From NCBI GenBank assembly GCA_021014325.1, contig JAJGQC010000745.1:54703-118702 (forward strand): 64,000 nucleotides of DNA, in the 5' to 3' direction. Source of the DNA: Plazaster borealis (lineage: Eukaryota; Echinodermata; Asteroidea; Forcipulatida; Labidiasteridae). The translations under genes were made by a program, and so were the position numbers. Shown in pieces: positions 45,501-53,157 of the stretch. Below the pieces are notes generated by a model that saw only the letters and a program-made list of their open reading frames with translations, did no database searches and was not told the DNA's origin. The number at the start of each line of letters is the position of its first letter. Position 1 is the first letter of the stretch.

Positions 45501-48500
45501 TGGAAAATATTACCAAACCCAAAGTAGCAAGCAATTTTACACACAATTATTTATGTGGCACTTTTTGTACAAGTGTCTCTTATTTTATGACAGGTAAACA
45601 GAACTATTTTGAAATATGAAAACCATAAAGCACAGTGCCTTTAATTTCATCTTGGAGAGGGTAAAGCCATTTTCATTTCACAAAGGGCACTTCCATTGGA
45701 AAATCTATGAGATTCTTTTGAAGGGGCACCAAGGCCAAGACCAGCCGTATTCACAAAAAGTTTGAACCGCCCCGCCAACTTAAGTTGGGTACATATTCAC
45801 AAAACATCCAAATACCCCACTTACTTTAGCACACTTAGATCATTGTCGGACCACATTTAGATTTAAGACGTGAAAGTCAGTGGTGCGTTACCGCTTAGTC
45901 AGTAAGTTTGGTATTTGAGTGGGGTGCTTGTTATTTTTGTGACTTAGTTTCATGAATACGGCCCCCCGGGCAACAGAGACCATGGCCTCCATGTAATTCC
46001 AGGCCTTCAAATATGGTCATGACACTTGCGCCTTGAGCAAGAAACATAACCATAAACTGCTTCTCTTCGCCAAGGTATATAAATGCAAACCTGCGAGGGC
46101 CGAGATGGCGTTATGTTGGATTACCCCCCAATACTGCCACTATAAGCAGCTTGGGGTTGTATACTCCCCAGAGAGTTGAGAAAGTTCTTGAGGGAATGGT
46201 CGAAGTATGCCTATTGAACAGGGATAATGCTGTAAAAGCACCTTGATCTAGCTACTAGGATATGTGCGCTATAATATGAACCCAGGATTGTTATTATTAC
46301 TATTATAAACAAATAGTTAATGGCCTGACGTTTCGAGAAAGACTCTGCTAGGGTCGAAACGTCAGGCCATTAACTTTTTAATATTTTTTTTTGCACTTGA
46401 GTCCGGTGCTCTTAACCACTCCGCCACAACACGCCAATTGACTCATTATGAACGATCGAGATTTAGTTTTAGTATAAACCAGTGTTCAGGGTTTACCTAG
46501 CGGCTCATCTGAAGTGACGGCAGTATCCTTCGGCAACTTCTCCACAAGAAACATCAAAACTCTCCTGATGTCTGACTCGTTGGAATACAGGAAGGTCTGG
46601 TACCCCATCTCACCCTTGTAACCAAGAGCCTACAATGTGAAATGATGGAAATATCATAATATTAGGTGAACCCGTTTAAGAAAAAATTTAAAAACAAATT
46701 TTGTGCCGGTTCATACACGTACATGCTTATATTGATTACGGCATACACAAAACGGTAATTTTGGGGATGTACAAAGTTTTTTTCTTGGCTTCATCTGGAA
46801 TTATTTCTCTGGCAGATTTTCACCTCCAAGAGATTTTCAGCCCCAGTTTAGTGATTTTAAATGTCTAGGGGTGGAGGTTGGTGGAAGCATAAACAGTGCT
46901 GTGATTATTCTAGAGAGAGGAGAGAAATTTTACCTCTCACCACAAGGGCCAGTTGTGCTCGATTTCACAAGGCACTAAGATTCATCTTCAGATGAGTTGT
47001 TTCATATTGCCTTGGTGATTTCTAATGTGACGTCACACTTTGCTCAGCGATTAAGATTGATCCGTCTTAGCTCATTGCAGAATAGAGCCCCAGGTATGAT
47101 ATCAATTATGAACAGGATGGGCTAACGAACAACATTCTTTTTACCTCTGTGAGAGGGCGCCCTAGTCCAGTGACATCATATGCTTAAGGTCCAAGAGTGG
47201 TGACACGGGCCAAGTTGGGGGGGGGGGGGTATAAATGATTATCAAAAGTCAAAGAACTGTTAAGTAAGGAGAGTAAAGTAAACTCTGTCCCGAGTCAATA
47301 TGGCTCATCAGGCCAGTGTTTATTTCCGGTTTCCTTGGCATTAAACAACTGAGATTATTCTATTTCCCCTGGACAGGCTGCCAGTCCATCGCAGGTTACT
47401 CCCCAGCTCTCGCCGGTACCCATTTGACTCCTGGGCAAAGGGAAGCAATAATGGTGTCTTGCTTAAGGACACAAGTGTCATGACCGGGACTCGAACCCAA
47501 ACTCTGCTGATCAGAAGCACCAGAGCTTGAGTCCGGTGCTCTTATCCGCTCAGCCACGACACGCCACTAAAATGAGAGACAGCGACTTTATACCCACCAC
47601 AAGTGCGTTCGCCAGGTCTGTTCCCATCCTGAAGCGGGCTGACATCCCAGGAGGTAGGGTCTGGGGTAAGCTTGTGGAATCATCGATGATCTTCAAGCAG
47701 CGTACAGTTGCCCCAATAATCATCTCTGTTGAGAATTGCTTCAGGCTGACTGTGTCCTCATCTATGTCACTATAAGATACAAATGATTCAAATTCATAAT
47801 TCATTTCCTTTAAAGAATAAACCTTGATTTGTTAAAGGCATCGTACACGTTTGGTAATTGTCAAAGACCAGTGTTCTCACTTGGTGCATCCCAACATATG
47901 CATACAATAACAAGCCTGTGAAAATTTGGGCTCAATTGGTCATCGAAGTTGCAAGAAAATGATTAAAGAAAAAACGTCCTTGTTGTACAAATTTGTGTGC
48001 TTTCAGACAATGTCAGGAATAAAAACTTCTTGCAAGAAGTTTTTATTATTTTAGTGAGAAATTACCTCTTTCTCAAAAACTACGTTACTTCAGAGGGAGT
48101 CGTTTCTCACAATGTTTTATACTATCAACAGCTCTCTGTTGCTCGTTACCAAGTCAGTTTTTATGCTAATATATATTTTGAGTAATTACCAAACGTGTAC
48201 AGTGCCTTTAACATGTTCAATACAGTAGAGTGGTAATAATTGGTTCTTTTTCGAGTAGCTAGATCAAGTTCCGACGGTCGCAGACTGGAGGGTTACAAGT
48301 TGGAATAAGCACACCTGTGCAGTAAGTCCACAAGCGGGAACGGCCGGTTAGGGGGCTACAGCCGATGCTCCACCCAGTCTGTTTTTCCCAGGTTTACGCT
48401 GATTGGTTGAGATGTTTGCTAAGTGCGGGGTTTAAATCCTCAACCATAGTCTGGTATTCGTCTGGTCTACGCTTGGCATTTCACTCAGTCTCTGGTAAGT

Positions 48501-50084
48501 TTTTGTCTTTTTTTTCTTCTAAATATTTTCTCAATGATTTTTTGAGTGTTATGAATGGATTCATTACACATTCAAGATCAAATCCGTGTTCTTGGAATGT
48601 GGGTCATGATTTTTGAAAGTGGTACAAATTTGGCAAATCTGGTCACTAGTCTCTAAAAGAAATTCACATTTCACATTTCGCACCGCATTACCATAATCCA
48701 ACTCGTAACCCTCCGGTCTGTGACCGTCGGGAGGATGGAGGGTTACGATTATCGCAACTAGTGTATACATTGCATGACTGTTAAAAACCATTTGACTATA
48801 CTAGTCCATAGAGCAAGGACCAGATCTTAGTCGAGTTACTGGACCCAACAATGCAACACCGTAGGAGGTCCTGTAGTCGGGGTGCCCCTGAAATCGGGGC
48901 AAATCTTTTACCTCTCTGCGCGCGATGTAAACAGTCCCTAGATACAATTTTTGTGGTTTGACTTGCCAAGCAAAGAGTCTCCTCTCCTTTGACCAAAACT
49001 TAGAAACATGTAAGGCTCCACTGGTTAGTTGCATTTGTAAATGCACAAAGTTGTGGTATTTTAGGCATTTCTACAAGGTACAAAAATATGTCATACTGTC
49101 GGGGCCATAAAAAAAAAGAATTGCCCACCGAAACAGTTGCATCAAACACTTTTTCAATTCACAATTCCAATGATCAAATCATGTGACTGAACATTCTGCT
49201 GAGCATTCTGGGGAAAAAATACAGAGGCTTAAAGAAGCCATATGCCTTATATCATTTTCTAATAGTCTGGAGATTTTTTTTTGGTAACCCTCATGTCATT
49301 ATTATTATTAATGTCAAAATTTAAACATCGGATTGTTGATTCAATTATCACTGTTTTATTTTTTGTATGCTTTTTTATAAATGTTAAGAAACATAAAACG
49401 ACACAAAACTAAATAAAAATCAGATTTGAAAGCCAAGAAATATTTACACTTTTTTTATTTATTTTTTATTTTTATAGTTTTTGCAAATTACCATGGTAAT
49501 TTTTTAAATTAAATACAAAAATATTTTTAATAAAATGAAGACAACTGCTGGCTATAGAGTCATACACAAAGTCTCACAGAACACTTGTAGTCACTGCAGA
49601 TGTTTCTTCCACGTATGGCTTCACCGGGACACCATACTTTCTTGTTTGCCTTGAAAACAGGTAAAACTCAAAACAAATGGGACGCTATTGAAGTCATCGA
49701 AGATCGGTGCGTGGTGTGAAAGTTTCAATGTCTATCAAGTTTTAATGCATGTTTGCATACTTCTTATAAACAAAGGAAGCCAATTAGGGCATCAGTTGAT
49801 ATATGGCATCTTTTTTCTTTTTTTAATTCAAAGAAAAAGCTATAGTACCCCGAAAACCGGTCACTGTGTTAGTAGGATACAATAATACATTGCTCTGTAA
49901 ACTGTAAACTCACACGTATTCCACCCATTTCCAAGAATCGTTCATCATGTTAACTCGGTAAACTCATTCAACTTTCGTGAGTATTATTAATTTGAATTTG
50001 AGACCATCATTGAAAAAACTGGAGACAAACTTACCAACCAATCTGACGAAATGTGTGAATGATGATGTTGTCAACTTCCTCCAT
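27469..50084 (-). CDS. CCDC22: CCDC22, Commander/CCC complex subunit, 15 coding exons (one-base frame break in exon 9)
   Basis: Fifteen exons assemble at GT/AG junctions with matching phase into 640 codons (human 627), allowing for one extra base in exon 9. The N-terminus MEEVDNIIIHSFRQIG and TEMIIGATVRCLKI...MSARFRMGTDLANAL match the human CH-like domain; GSRFTHTSKL matches the mid region. The long coiled-coil half contains SAQRLVSLAKQWEKHRAPLI, AYTRRILEIVANIRKQK, SGKLDRTFTVTDELIFK and RKAYKYLAALHE. In animals CCDC22 pairs with CCDC93 and the COMMD proteins in the CCC/Commander complex, which recycles endosomal cargo and influences copper handling and NF-kB. The introns hold most transposons of this stretch. 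The identity is very secure; the frame break is discussed under exon 9. Confidence 0.93.
27680..27945. repeat. Type F fragment and SINE head in CCDC22 intron 14
   Basis: TTGCCCTCTCAAAGATGAAATT at 27711 belongs to type F. At 27829-27945, GTCATGGTCGAATGGTCTAA and GGGTTCGAATCCC form A/B boxes of a SINE head. Confidence 0.55.
28211..28360. repeat. Repeat shared with 25405-25560
   Basis: GGTACAACCGTGTGTAAA at the left end is answered by TTTACACATGGTTGTACC at the right end: a foldback element. The other copy is at 25405-25560. Confidence 0.6.
28420..28494 (-). CDS. CCDC22: CCDC22 coding exon 14
   Basis: 25 codons, NFDQLIKTVEETGSIVREIR then DLEDQ; acceptor TTCTTGTAG, donor CAG/GTAAAA. Confidence 0.9.
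28738..28815 (+). repeat. tRNA-like SINE head
   Basis: TAGCTTAGTTAGTGGAGCACC and GGTTCAAGTCCC match A and B boxes, but the cloverleaf is not supported, so not a tRNA gene. Confidence 0.45.
28957..29328 (-). mobile_element. TTAA-type MITE, family B, in CCDC22 intron 13
   Basis: Begins near AGGGTCTGTATACGTTTGG and ends CTCCCTTTAA. The left boundary is uncertain by a few bases. Confidence 0.65.
29500..29559 (-). CDS. CCDC22: CCDC22 coding exon 13
   Basis: 20 codons, DAKKDEAVRKAYKYLAALHE, nearly identical to human. Acceptor GTGTTGTAG, donor GAG/GTAAGA. Confidence 0.92.
29580..30204 (-). other. CCDC22 intron 12, middle part
   Basis: AT-rich; ATAATAATA runs at 29956-29980 and 30213-30242 flank a segment with no recognised gene. 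Confidence 0.4.
30205..30645 (-). mobile_element. tRNA-derived SINE in CCDC22 intron 12
   Basis: Reverse copy with an ATAATAATA tail at left and head complement GCTTGGCCACGACACTCC at right; B-box complement GGGATTCGAACCC. Confidence 0.7.
30873..31021. mobile_element. Palindromic element, type D
   Basis: GGGCCCAATTTCATAGAA start, GCTAAGCTAAAATAAGCATG inside. Confidence 0.5.
31022..31643 (-). mobile_element. TTAA-type MITE, family A, split by a nested palindromic element
   Basis: Typical family A sequence up to about 31354 and again from 31608. Between them lies a foreign palindromic element. Confidence 0.65.
31355..31608. mobile_element. Palindromic element, type E, nested in a family A MITE
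   Basis: GTGCCCAATTTCCTGGCTCT and the inverse CAGAGCCATGCAATTGGGCC bound the insert. Confidence 0.6.
31734..31937 (-). CDS. CCDC22: CCDC22 coding exon 12
   Basis: 68 codons, acceptor CTTCACAG, donor AAG/GTCAAA (weak). The most conserved exon: DVNRSAYTRRILEIVANIRK and SGKLDRTFTVTDELIFK. Confidence 0.92.
32392..32763 (+). mobile_element. TTAA-type MITE, family A, in CCDC22 intron 11
   Basis: Complete, with TTAA at both ends and the ACTTCTTGCAAGAAGT hairpin. Confidence 0.8.
33120..33510. repeat. Tandem duplication plus 36-base minisatellite before CCDC22 exon 11
   Basis: TGAGAACTTGTCTTGCTTAT blocks at 33168 and 33272 mark a roughly 105-base duplication. From 33370 there are about four to five units with AATCCATTGT and GAAGACAA, reaching to the exon 11 donor. 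Confidence 0.7.
33513..33614 (-). CDS. CCDC22: CCDC22 coding exon 11
   Basis: 34 codons, acceptor GTCATCTTAG, donor CTT/GTAAGT. Encodes SESLKKLEDIQELRDRMKDV. The first part of the exon and its acceptor are tandemly duplicated upstream. Confidence 0.88.
33583..33796 (-). repeat. 107-base tandem duplication of CCDC22 exon 11 start and intron
   Basis: TGTATATCTTCCAGCTTCTT at 33583 recurs at 33690 with one change, followed by the same acceptor and intron sequence. Confidence 0.85.
33959..34337 (+). mobile_element. tRNA-derived SINE in CCDC22 intron 10
   Basis: Head GGCGTGTCATGGCTGAGC, body GAACCCAGTGCACTTATC, tail ACTACTACTACTAT. The B box is damaged (GGGTTCGGTCGTGAC). Confidence 0.7.
34844..34960 (-). 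CDS. CCDC22: CCDC22 coding exon 10
   Basis: 39 codons, acceptor TTTCCATCAG, donor GAG/GTTGGT. VVESSAQRLVSLAKQWEKHR matches human VVENSAQRVIHLAGQWEKHR. Confidence 0.9.
35117..35537. repeat. 210-base tandem duplication in CCDC22 intron 9
   Basis: Two copies (about 35117-35327 and 35328-35537), both starting TAGTACCTCCAAGAACTCCTT or close to it and ending GTATGAAACGTGATGCA. Confidence 0.85.
35634..35751 (-). CDS. CCDC22: CCDC22 coding exon 9, with apparent one-base insertion
   Basis: The exon is 118 nt between phase-0 neighbours, so one base too long. It opens MEEQKMMEERNNEEQE; after GAAG at 35703-35706 the conserved continuation ILTVKKRTMDLLPDAENNIA is in the next frame and matches human LRLKSRAVELLPDGTANLAK. 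In the unshifted frame translation stops within about 16 codons. This is either a sequencing or assembly error or a damaged allele. Confidence 0.8.
35850..36866. repeat. GGACCCCAATGGAAATTAA minisatellite in CCDC22 intron 8
   Basis: About 40 units of 19-20 bases over 1 kb, interrupted at 35925-36112 by part of a family B MITE. Confidence 0.9.
35925..36112 (-). mobile_element. Partial family B MITE inside the minisatellite
   Basis: Starts TTAAAGGGTCCGTATACG, breaks off after GAAAAGCCTTTCTGAGAGG. Its TTAA coincides with the ATTAA of the host unit. Confidence 0.65.
37120..37385. mobile_element. Type F repeat split by a type E palindrome
   Basis: Type F up to GGCCAAGACCAG (37225) and from GGGCCATGGTCTC (37361); between them a type E foldback (37226-37362). 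Confidence 0.65.
38091..38276 (-). CDS. CCDC22: CCDC22 coding exon 8
   Basis: 62 codons, acceptor TTCTTTAG, donor CAG/GTGAGA. Start of the coiled coil: EEELRQKRDDEQQNLRDKLS and LTNQMEALELGMKKFGAGIQ. Confidence 0.88.
38383..38933 (-). mobile_element. piggyBac-like element, internally deleted, with TTAA duplication
   Basis: TTAA at 38383-38386 and 38930-38933. Termini CTTTTTTGCTCCGG and (inverted) CTCTTTCGCTACGG match at 11 of 14 positions. Two palindromes, AGCCGCTGTGAGCGGCT, lie near 38850 and 38897. The TTAA target and C(T/C)TTT-type ends are those of piggyBac transposons. Only the start of a transposase-like frame remains. Confidence 0.75.
38463..38655 (-). pseudogene. N-terminal remnant of a piggyBac-type transposase
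   Basis: ATG at 38655 opens MAASTSTNRASTTKNVTALQ, with a stop at codon 23, then the same frame continues with DTADDTLDDSDSAGNASDSA. An acidic, Ser-rich N-terminus is usual for piggyBac transposases. The catalytic DDD domain is absent. Confidence 0.5.
39096..39300 (+). repeat. SINE head and body fragment
   Basis: GGTGGCTAAGTCATCGGGGTG, B box GGGTTCGAGTCCTGATC, then AAATGGGCACCTGCGAGGGT, shared with 44796-45334 and 46012-46300. Confidence 0.55.
39448..39817 (+). mobile_element. TTAA-type MITE, family A, 24 bases from a CCDC22 splice donor
   Basis: Complete copy in intron 7, ending at 39817; exon 7 begins at 39841 on the plus-strand coordinate. Confidence 0.8.
39841..40050 (-). CDS. CCDC22: CCDC22 coding exon 7
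   Basis: 70 codons, acceptor TGCATTTACAG, donor CTCAG/GTACTA. Carries KKERLQKKIASQLQQDI and GKGSRFTHTSKLQFAQ. Confidence 0.88.
40440..41030 (-). repeat. Diverged tandem repeats overlapping the CCDC22 exon 6 donor
   Basis: Units of about 80-170 bases carry GGGGATTACTCAAGATGTAA, GAGATTACCTCAGGTGTAAG and GATGGGTTACACTGG. The last unit supplies the real exon end and splice donor. Confidence 0.75.
40989..41158 (-). CDS. CCDC22: CCDC22 coding exon 6
   Basis: Acceptor GGCCTCATAG. Encodes EVKNYYTKDLLLVTRQPPRH ... VAASLLETNAV, like human PLLLPVPTQVP and VASLLEHHA. Its 3' end and donor CAG/GTAATC belong to a tandem repeat unit. Confidence 0.82.
41243..41612 (-). mobile_element. TTAA-type MITE, family A, in CCDC22 intron 5
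   Basis: Complete copy, TTAA at 41243 and 41609. Confidence 0.8.
41917..42338 (+). mobile_element. tRNA-derived SINE in CCDC22 intron 5
   Basis: Complete: head GGCGTGTCGTGGCCGAAGG, B box GGGTTCGAATCCCAGTC, tail ATTATTATTATTAT. Confidence 0.75.
42339..42956 (-). other. CCDC22 intron 5, remainder
   Basis: AT-rich, no recognised repeat or gene. Confidence 0.4.
42957..43041 (-). CDS. CCDC22: CCDC22 coding exon 5
   Basis: Acceptor TTTAAACAG, 28 codons GASGAHVYHS...RKIPK plus one base, donor G/GTAAGT. Weakly conserved region, placed by phase. Confidence 0.7.
43042..43947 (-). other. CCDC22 intron 4, proximal part
   Basis: No coding exon recognised. CTGGCCAGC-rich words between 43320 and 43800 look like an old palindromic element. 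Confidence 0.4.
43948..44320 (-). mobile_element. TTAA-type MITE, family A, in CCDC22 intron 4
   Basis: Complete copy with TTAA at 43948 and 44317. Confidence 0.8.
44796..45334 (+). mobile_element. SINE split by a type D palindrome
   Basis: B box GGGTTCGAATCCCGGTC near 44860, tail ATTATTATTATTC near 45320. The type D insert occupies about 45062-45252. Confidence 0.6.
45355..45482 (-). CDS. CCDC22: CCDC22 coding exon 4
   Basis: Acceptor AATTTGCAG. Encodes KSALLSRSIADSISDQIQSP then WIPPCCKKRG, like human RDQLALPWVPP. Donor GAG/GTGGGT. Confidence 0.85.
45641..46010. mobile_element. Type F repeat split by a CCGTATTCAC palindrome
   Basis: Type F up to GGCCAAGACCAG (45745) and from GGGCAACAGAGACCATGG (45967). 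The insert begins CCGTATTCACAAAA and ends TTCATGAATACGG. Confidence 0.65.
46012..46440 (+). repeat. SINE fragment, foldback and SINE head relic
   Basis: SINE body to ATTATTATTAC (about 46300), then a perfect foldback TTAATGGCCTGACGTTTCGA / TCGAAACGTCAGGCCATTAA (46318-46375), then a reverse SINE head ending CACAACACGCC. Confidence 0.6.
46497..46629 (-). CDS. CCDC22: CCDC22 coding exon 3
   Basis: Acceptor CATTGTAG. Encodes ALGYKGEMGYQTFLYSNESD and FLVEKLPKD, matching human LGYPLELGYQNFLY. Donor CTAG/GTAAAC. Confidence 0.88.
46630..47597 (-). other. CCDC22 intron 2
   Basis: Foldback remnant at about 46955-47095 (CGATTTCACAAGGCACTAAG), a poly-G run at 47217-47228, a reverse SINE head at 47456-47566. 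No gene seen. Confidence 0.5.
47598..47769 (-). CDS. CCDC22: CCDC22 coding exon 2
   Basis: Acceptor TCTTATAG/T completes a Cys codon. Encodes DIDEDTVSLKQFSTEMIIG to DLANALV, donor GTG/GTGGGT. Confidence 0.88.
47832..48211 (+). mobile_element. TTAA-type MITE, family A, in CCDC22 intron 1
   Basis: Complete copy about 60 bases upstream (in gene direction) of the exon 2 acceptor. Confidence 0.8.
48276..48732. repeat. Separated inverted repeats in CCDC22 intron 1
   Basis: ACGGTCGCAGACTGGAGGGT at 48276 is complementary to ACCCTCCGGTCTGTGACCGT ending near 48728. Together they may bound a MITE. Confidence 0.55.
48790..50034 (-). other. CCDC22 intron 1, 5' part
   Basis: AT-rich, T-rich tracts near 49440-49480. 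No recognised gene or repeat. Confidence 0.4.
50035..50084 (-). CDS. CCDC22: CCDC22 coding exon 1
   Basis: ATG at 50084 (AAAATGG context); MEEVDNIIIHSFRQIG, then TG/GTAAGT (phase 2). Confidence 0.88.
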
Positions 50085-50269
50085 TTTATGATTTTCGTTC
50101 ACAACTTAGACGTCGAAAAAACACACCATACAAATTGAAATACCACTTATCCCAATGCTATTCCCTTCTAAATAAAGGCTTTTAAAAACTTCAATTTAAC
50201 CCTGTTCAGCTCCAGGGAGCCTCAAACTAAGAGCATAGCTCATTTATTTAGAGATTGTCTGCCCTGATC
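50085..50269 (-). promoter_or_regulatory. Candidate CCDC22 5' UTR and proximal promoter
   Basis: Directly upstream of the CCDC22 ATG and free of recognised repeats; no definite core motif seen. Confidence 0.3.
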
Positions 50270-50289
50270 CTCTCTGTAGCTAGCTGCGA

Positions 50290-50712
50290 GTTCATACAAG
50301 AACCCCGGACCGGCCCACCCAGCGCTCTTCCATCTCTTGCTACATGTCAACCAACAAAGTCGCCCCATATACACCTCTATGGTCGTCCCCAAACAAACTC
50401 GCCCTGGGTTGCAACCATTGATCTCTCTTATATTATATAATAGAGATCAATGGTTGCAACAATCTCGGAGCTGACAAAAGTCGCCCCGTAGCAAGCTCGC
50501 CACAGACATTTTTTTATTTACCTGAACAAGAATATGTTTTTTATGTGCCCTTGGTGGATAATAAAGGATTTCAGATCTCTAGTATTGGGGGGAAACTTTG
50601 CCTGGGGATGGGGGCGATATCGTCAGGTGGCGAGATTATTACTATCCACAGGGCGAGCTTGTTTGGGGGCGACATTGTTGGGGCGAGATGACCGGCTGAC
50701 CTAGCCTTTAGT
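50290..50712. mobile_element. Foldback element with GTCGCCCC ends and central hairpin
   Basis: CCAACAAAGTCGCCCC and CCCCAAACAAACTCGCCCTG at left are answered by inverted copies at 50640-50700. In the centre, 50408-50460 forms a perfect 19-base-pair hairpin with arm GTTGCAACCATTGATCTCT. Confidence 0.7.
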
Positions 50713-50914
50713 CAAGGCGCTCGCCGCTTCCCTGATAGTATACAACACAAACAGCGAGAGCACTGTTAACACGAAAGAAGACTAGCTGCAGAGTCGCGCG
50801 CGTGCGCTCGAACTAGTCCTTTCTGTATTATTAGCAAATAATTATTAGCAGTGGTGGCGCTCTTTGTGTTGTATACTATCTAGGAAACTGCAAGCGCCTT
50901 GACAAAAGGCTATG
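50703..50914. mobile_element. Foldback element, GCCTTTAGTCAAGGCGCT arms
   Basis: GTCAAGGCGCTCGCCGCTTC and ATAGTATACAACACAAA at left return inverted at right (TTTGTGTTGTATACTAT, AGCGCCTTGAC). Confidence 0.75.
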
Positions 50915-51029
50915 TACTGTACATCCTACATACACACACCATAGGCACGAAATGGTGGTCTTGTCTTTCTATAGCTATGAGGACGCATTACTTAGTAAAA
51001 AGTTAGTTATGGGGCGGGTTTTTTTTCAG

Positions 51030-51710
51030 GCACTTTTAAATAATATTCATAAATACCCAGAACAGTTTTTCCATTCTGATTGGGCGAGAGAAGATCACGT
51101 GGCCATGTTTAAACGTGTGATATAAATACATATGCGTACAGCGCAAGCTCACGCTTGGTGCTTATTTAAGCGAACGCAGTCAATACTTACCGGTAATCAA
51201 TGTACAATTCATAATATAAGTGCGCGCGCGTCTGCATATCCGTTGAGCGTCACATGCATTTTTACCCTTTGTGAAACGGAGCCTGAGGACGTGACAAAAT
51301 TGAAAATTTACAGAATTTGTTTTCTTCAGATTTCCCAACATTTTTACGCTTTTTAATAAAAAGGGCATTTATGAATGGGAATAAAAGAGTGTCGACTAAG
51401 TCTAGAACCTTCGTTTAAAACCTTGCAGGGTCTTTGCTGTGCAATAGAGGACCGAGCCGAAGGTGGCGAGGTCCTTTATCACACAGCCACGACCCTGCCG
51501 GTTTTAAACGGACGTTCAAGACCCCGTCCCACTCTTTTATTCCCTTAGTATTAACCAGTCCATCATGGTCCTTTAATTGTATGTTATTATACTTTCCATT
51601 AATTTACACCCGGGGGAGCATGTTGATCACAGCTCCAGCCATATATGTCTTACGTGACCATCTTTCAACCAATGGGACTAAACTAACTTTAGGTATTTAT
51701 GAATACAAAG
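51030..51710. mobile_element. Foldback region centred on 51460
   Basis: GGGAATAAAAGAGTG (51377) is complementary to CACTCTTTTATTCCC (51530), with further pairing inwards (AACCTTGCAGGGTC / GACCCTGCCGGTT). ATTCATAAATACC near 51047 and GGTATTTATGAAT near 51691 suggest a longer outer pair. Confidence 0.6.
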
Positions 51711-51756
51711 ATCACATGGTGCTAAAGAACCTAAATGCAGGCAAGACAACACAATA

Positions 51757-52115
51757 CTGACGGTGCCGTTCGACCGTTAGGGGGCGCCAGCACAACTCCA
51801 CTGCGGAGCACTGCTGGCTGCCCCTGCCGGTCGATCGGGGAACCCGCTCGCCAGAGAGGGCGTCCTCTGGCTTCGGCCTTCTTCTTCGTGTAAAAGTCAA
51901 GACTTGTTGAGTGTGAATAAAGGGACAGAAAAGCCAGTAAAGAGTATTCTTGTGTCATTAAAGCTGTGTATATCGCAACCCCCGGTCAACGCTACATTGG
52001 TAGCAGCGGTGGCACAGTTTAGAGGACCGGACAAGAAAGTAAATTCGTGTTATTTCTGGGATGCTGAACACACGAGGCCAGGGTAGTGTAGCATCGGACT
52101 CTCCACAGGCAGGAG
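51757..52115 (+). mobile_element. LTR-retrotransposon fragment: LTR and primer-binding region
   Basis: TGACGGTGCCG...: contains GAATAAAG, then CAACGCTACA followed by TTGGTAGCAGCGGTGG, which looks like a primer-binding site next to an LTR end. A short open frame follows, and the copy breaks off at the ACGTTGT field. No partner LTR was found in the window. Confidence 0.5.
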
Positions 52116-53157
52116 ACGATGGCCCAGTGGGCACACAACGTTATTTCAACGTTGGATATTGGTTGATTTGGCGTCGCAACCCCAGCTAACACAATACGTT
52201 GTTACAACGTTGCACAACGTTGTGATAAGTTTGCAATTTGGTTGATGGGATGACAACGTTTTGACTACGTTGCAAGAACGTCAGATCTTAACATGATCTT
52301 CAACCAATGTTGTACATTGGTTGCATGTTGGTAATCTATGCAACGTTACCGAAAGGTTCTATACGTAACGTGTTCACAACATTGTATCTTGGTATTATTA
52401 CAACGTAGTATTTAGGTTAGGGCAACAACGTTGTCGATAAGTTATATTTTGGTCTTAATAAAATGTAGTAATTGTGTTGTGACGAGAACGTTGTCTGCAC
52501 GTGTTATTTTGGATTATCAAAACTTCATATTTTAAACGCGGCGGTCACGTTGTCTACACATTGTATTTCGGTAACATTAAAACGAAGTAATTATGTTGTG
52601 ACGAGCACGTTGTCTGCACGTTGTATTTTGGTAACATTAAAACGTAGTTATTATGTTGTGACGAGCACGCTGTCTACACGTTGTATTTTGGTAACATTAA
52701 AACGTAGTAACTATGTTGTGACGAGCACGTTGTCTGCACGTCATATTTTGGATTTATCAAAACGTCATATTTAAATCGCGGCAGTCACGTTGTCTACACG
52801 TTGTATTTTGGTAACATTAAAACGTAGCAATTATGTTGTGACGAGCACGTTGTCTGTGCGTTGTATTTTGGTAACATTAAAACATAGCAATTATGTTGTG
52901 ACGAGCACGTTGTCTGCACGTTGTATTTTGGTTTTATCAAAACGTCATATTTAAATCGCGGCGGATCACGTTGTCTTGACGTTGTATTTTGGTATTGCAA
53001 AGAAAAAAGTAGCCTACTATTCAAGTTGTGACAGCTACGTTGTCTCACGTATTATTGTAACCATCACGCTGTGGCCTTGTAGTTTGATCACAGCGTAGTA
53101 TCTTTGTTTTTACCATCACGTTGTGACATAATGTATTTTAGTTTAATTACAACGTAC
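52116..53157 (+). repeat. ACGTTGT repeat field, left part, with 60-base tandem array
   Basis: Begins CCCAGTGGGCACACAACGTT. From about 52495 to 52985 about eight 60-base units contain GACGAGCACGTTGTCTGCAC and GTTGTATTTTGGTAACATTA. Many ACAACGTTGT palindromes. Interrupted by the gypsy element at 53158. Confidence 0.85.

Noticed and set aside
52472..53048. ORFs with 20-residue repeats on both strands
   Set aside because: Produced by the 60-base array; both strands open, as expected of satellite DNA.
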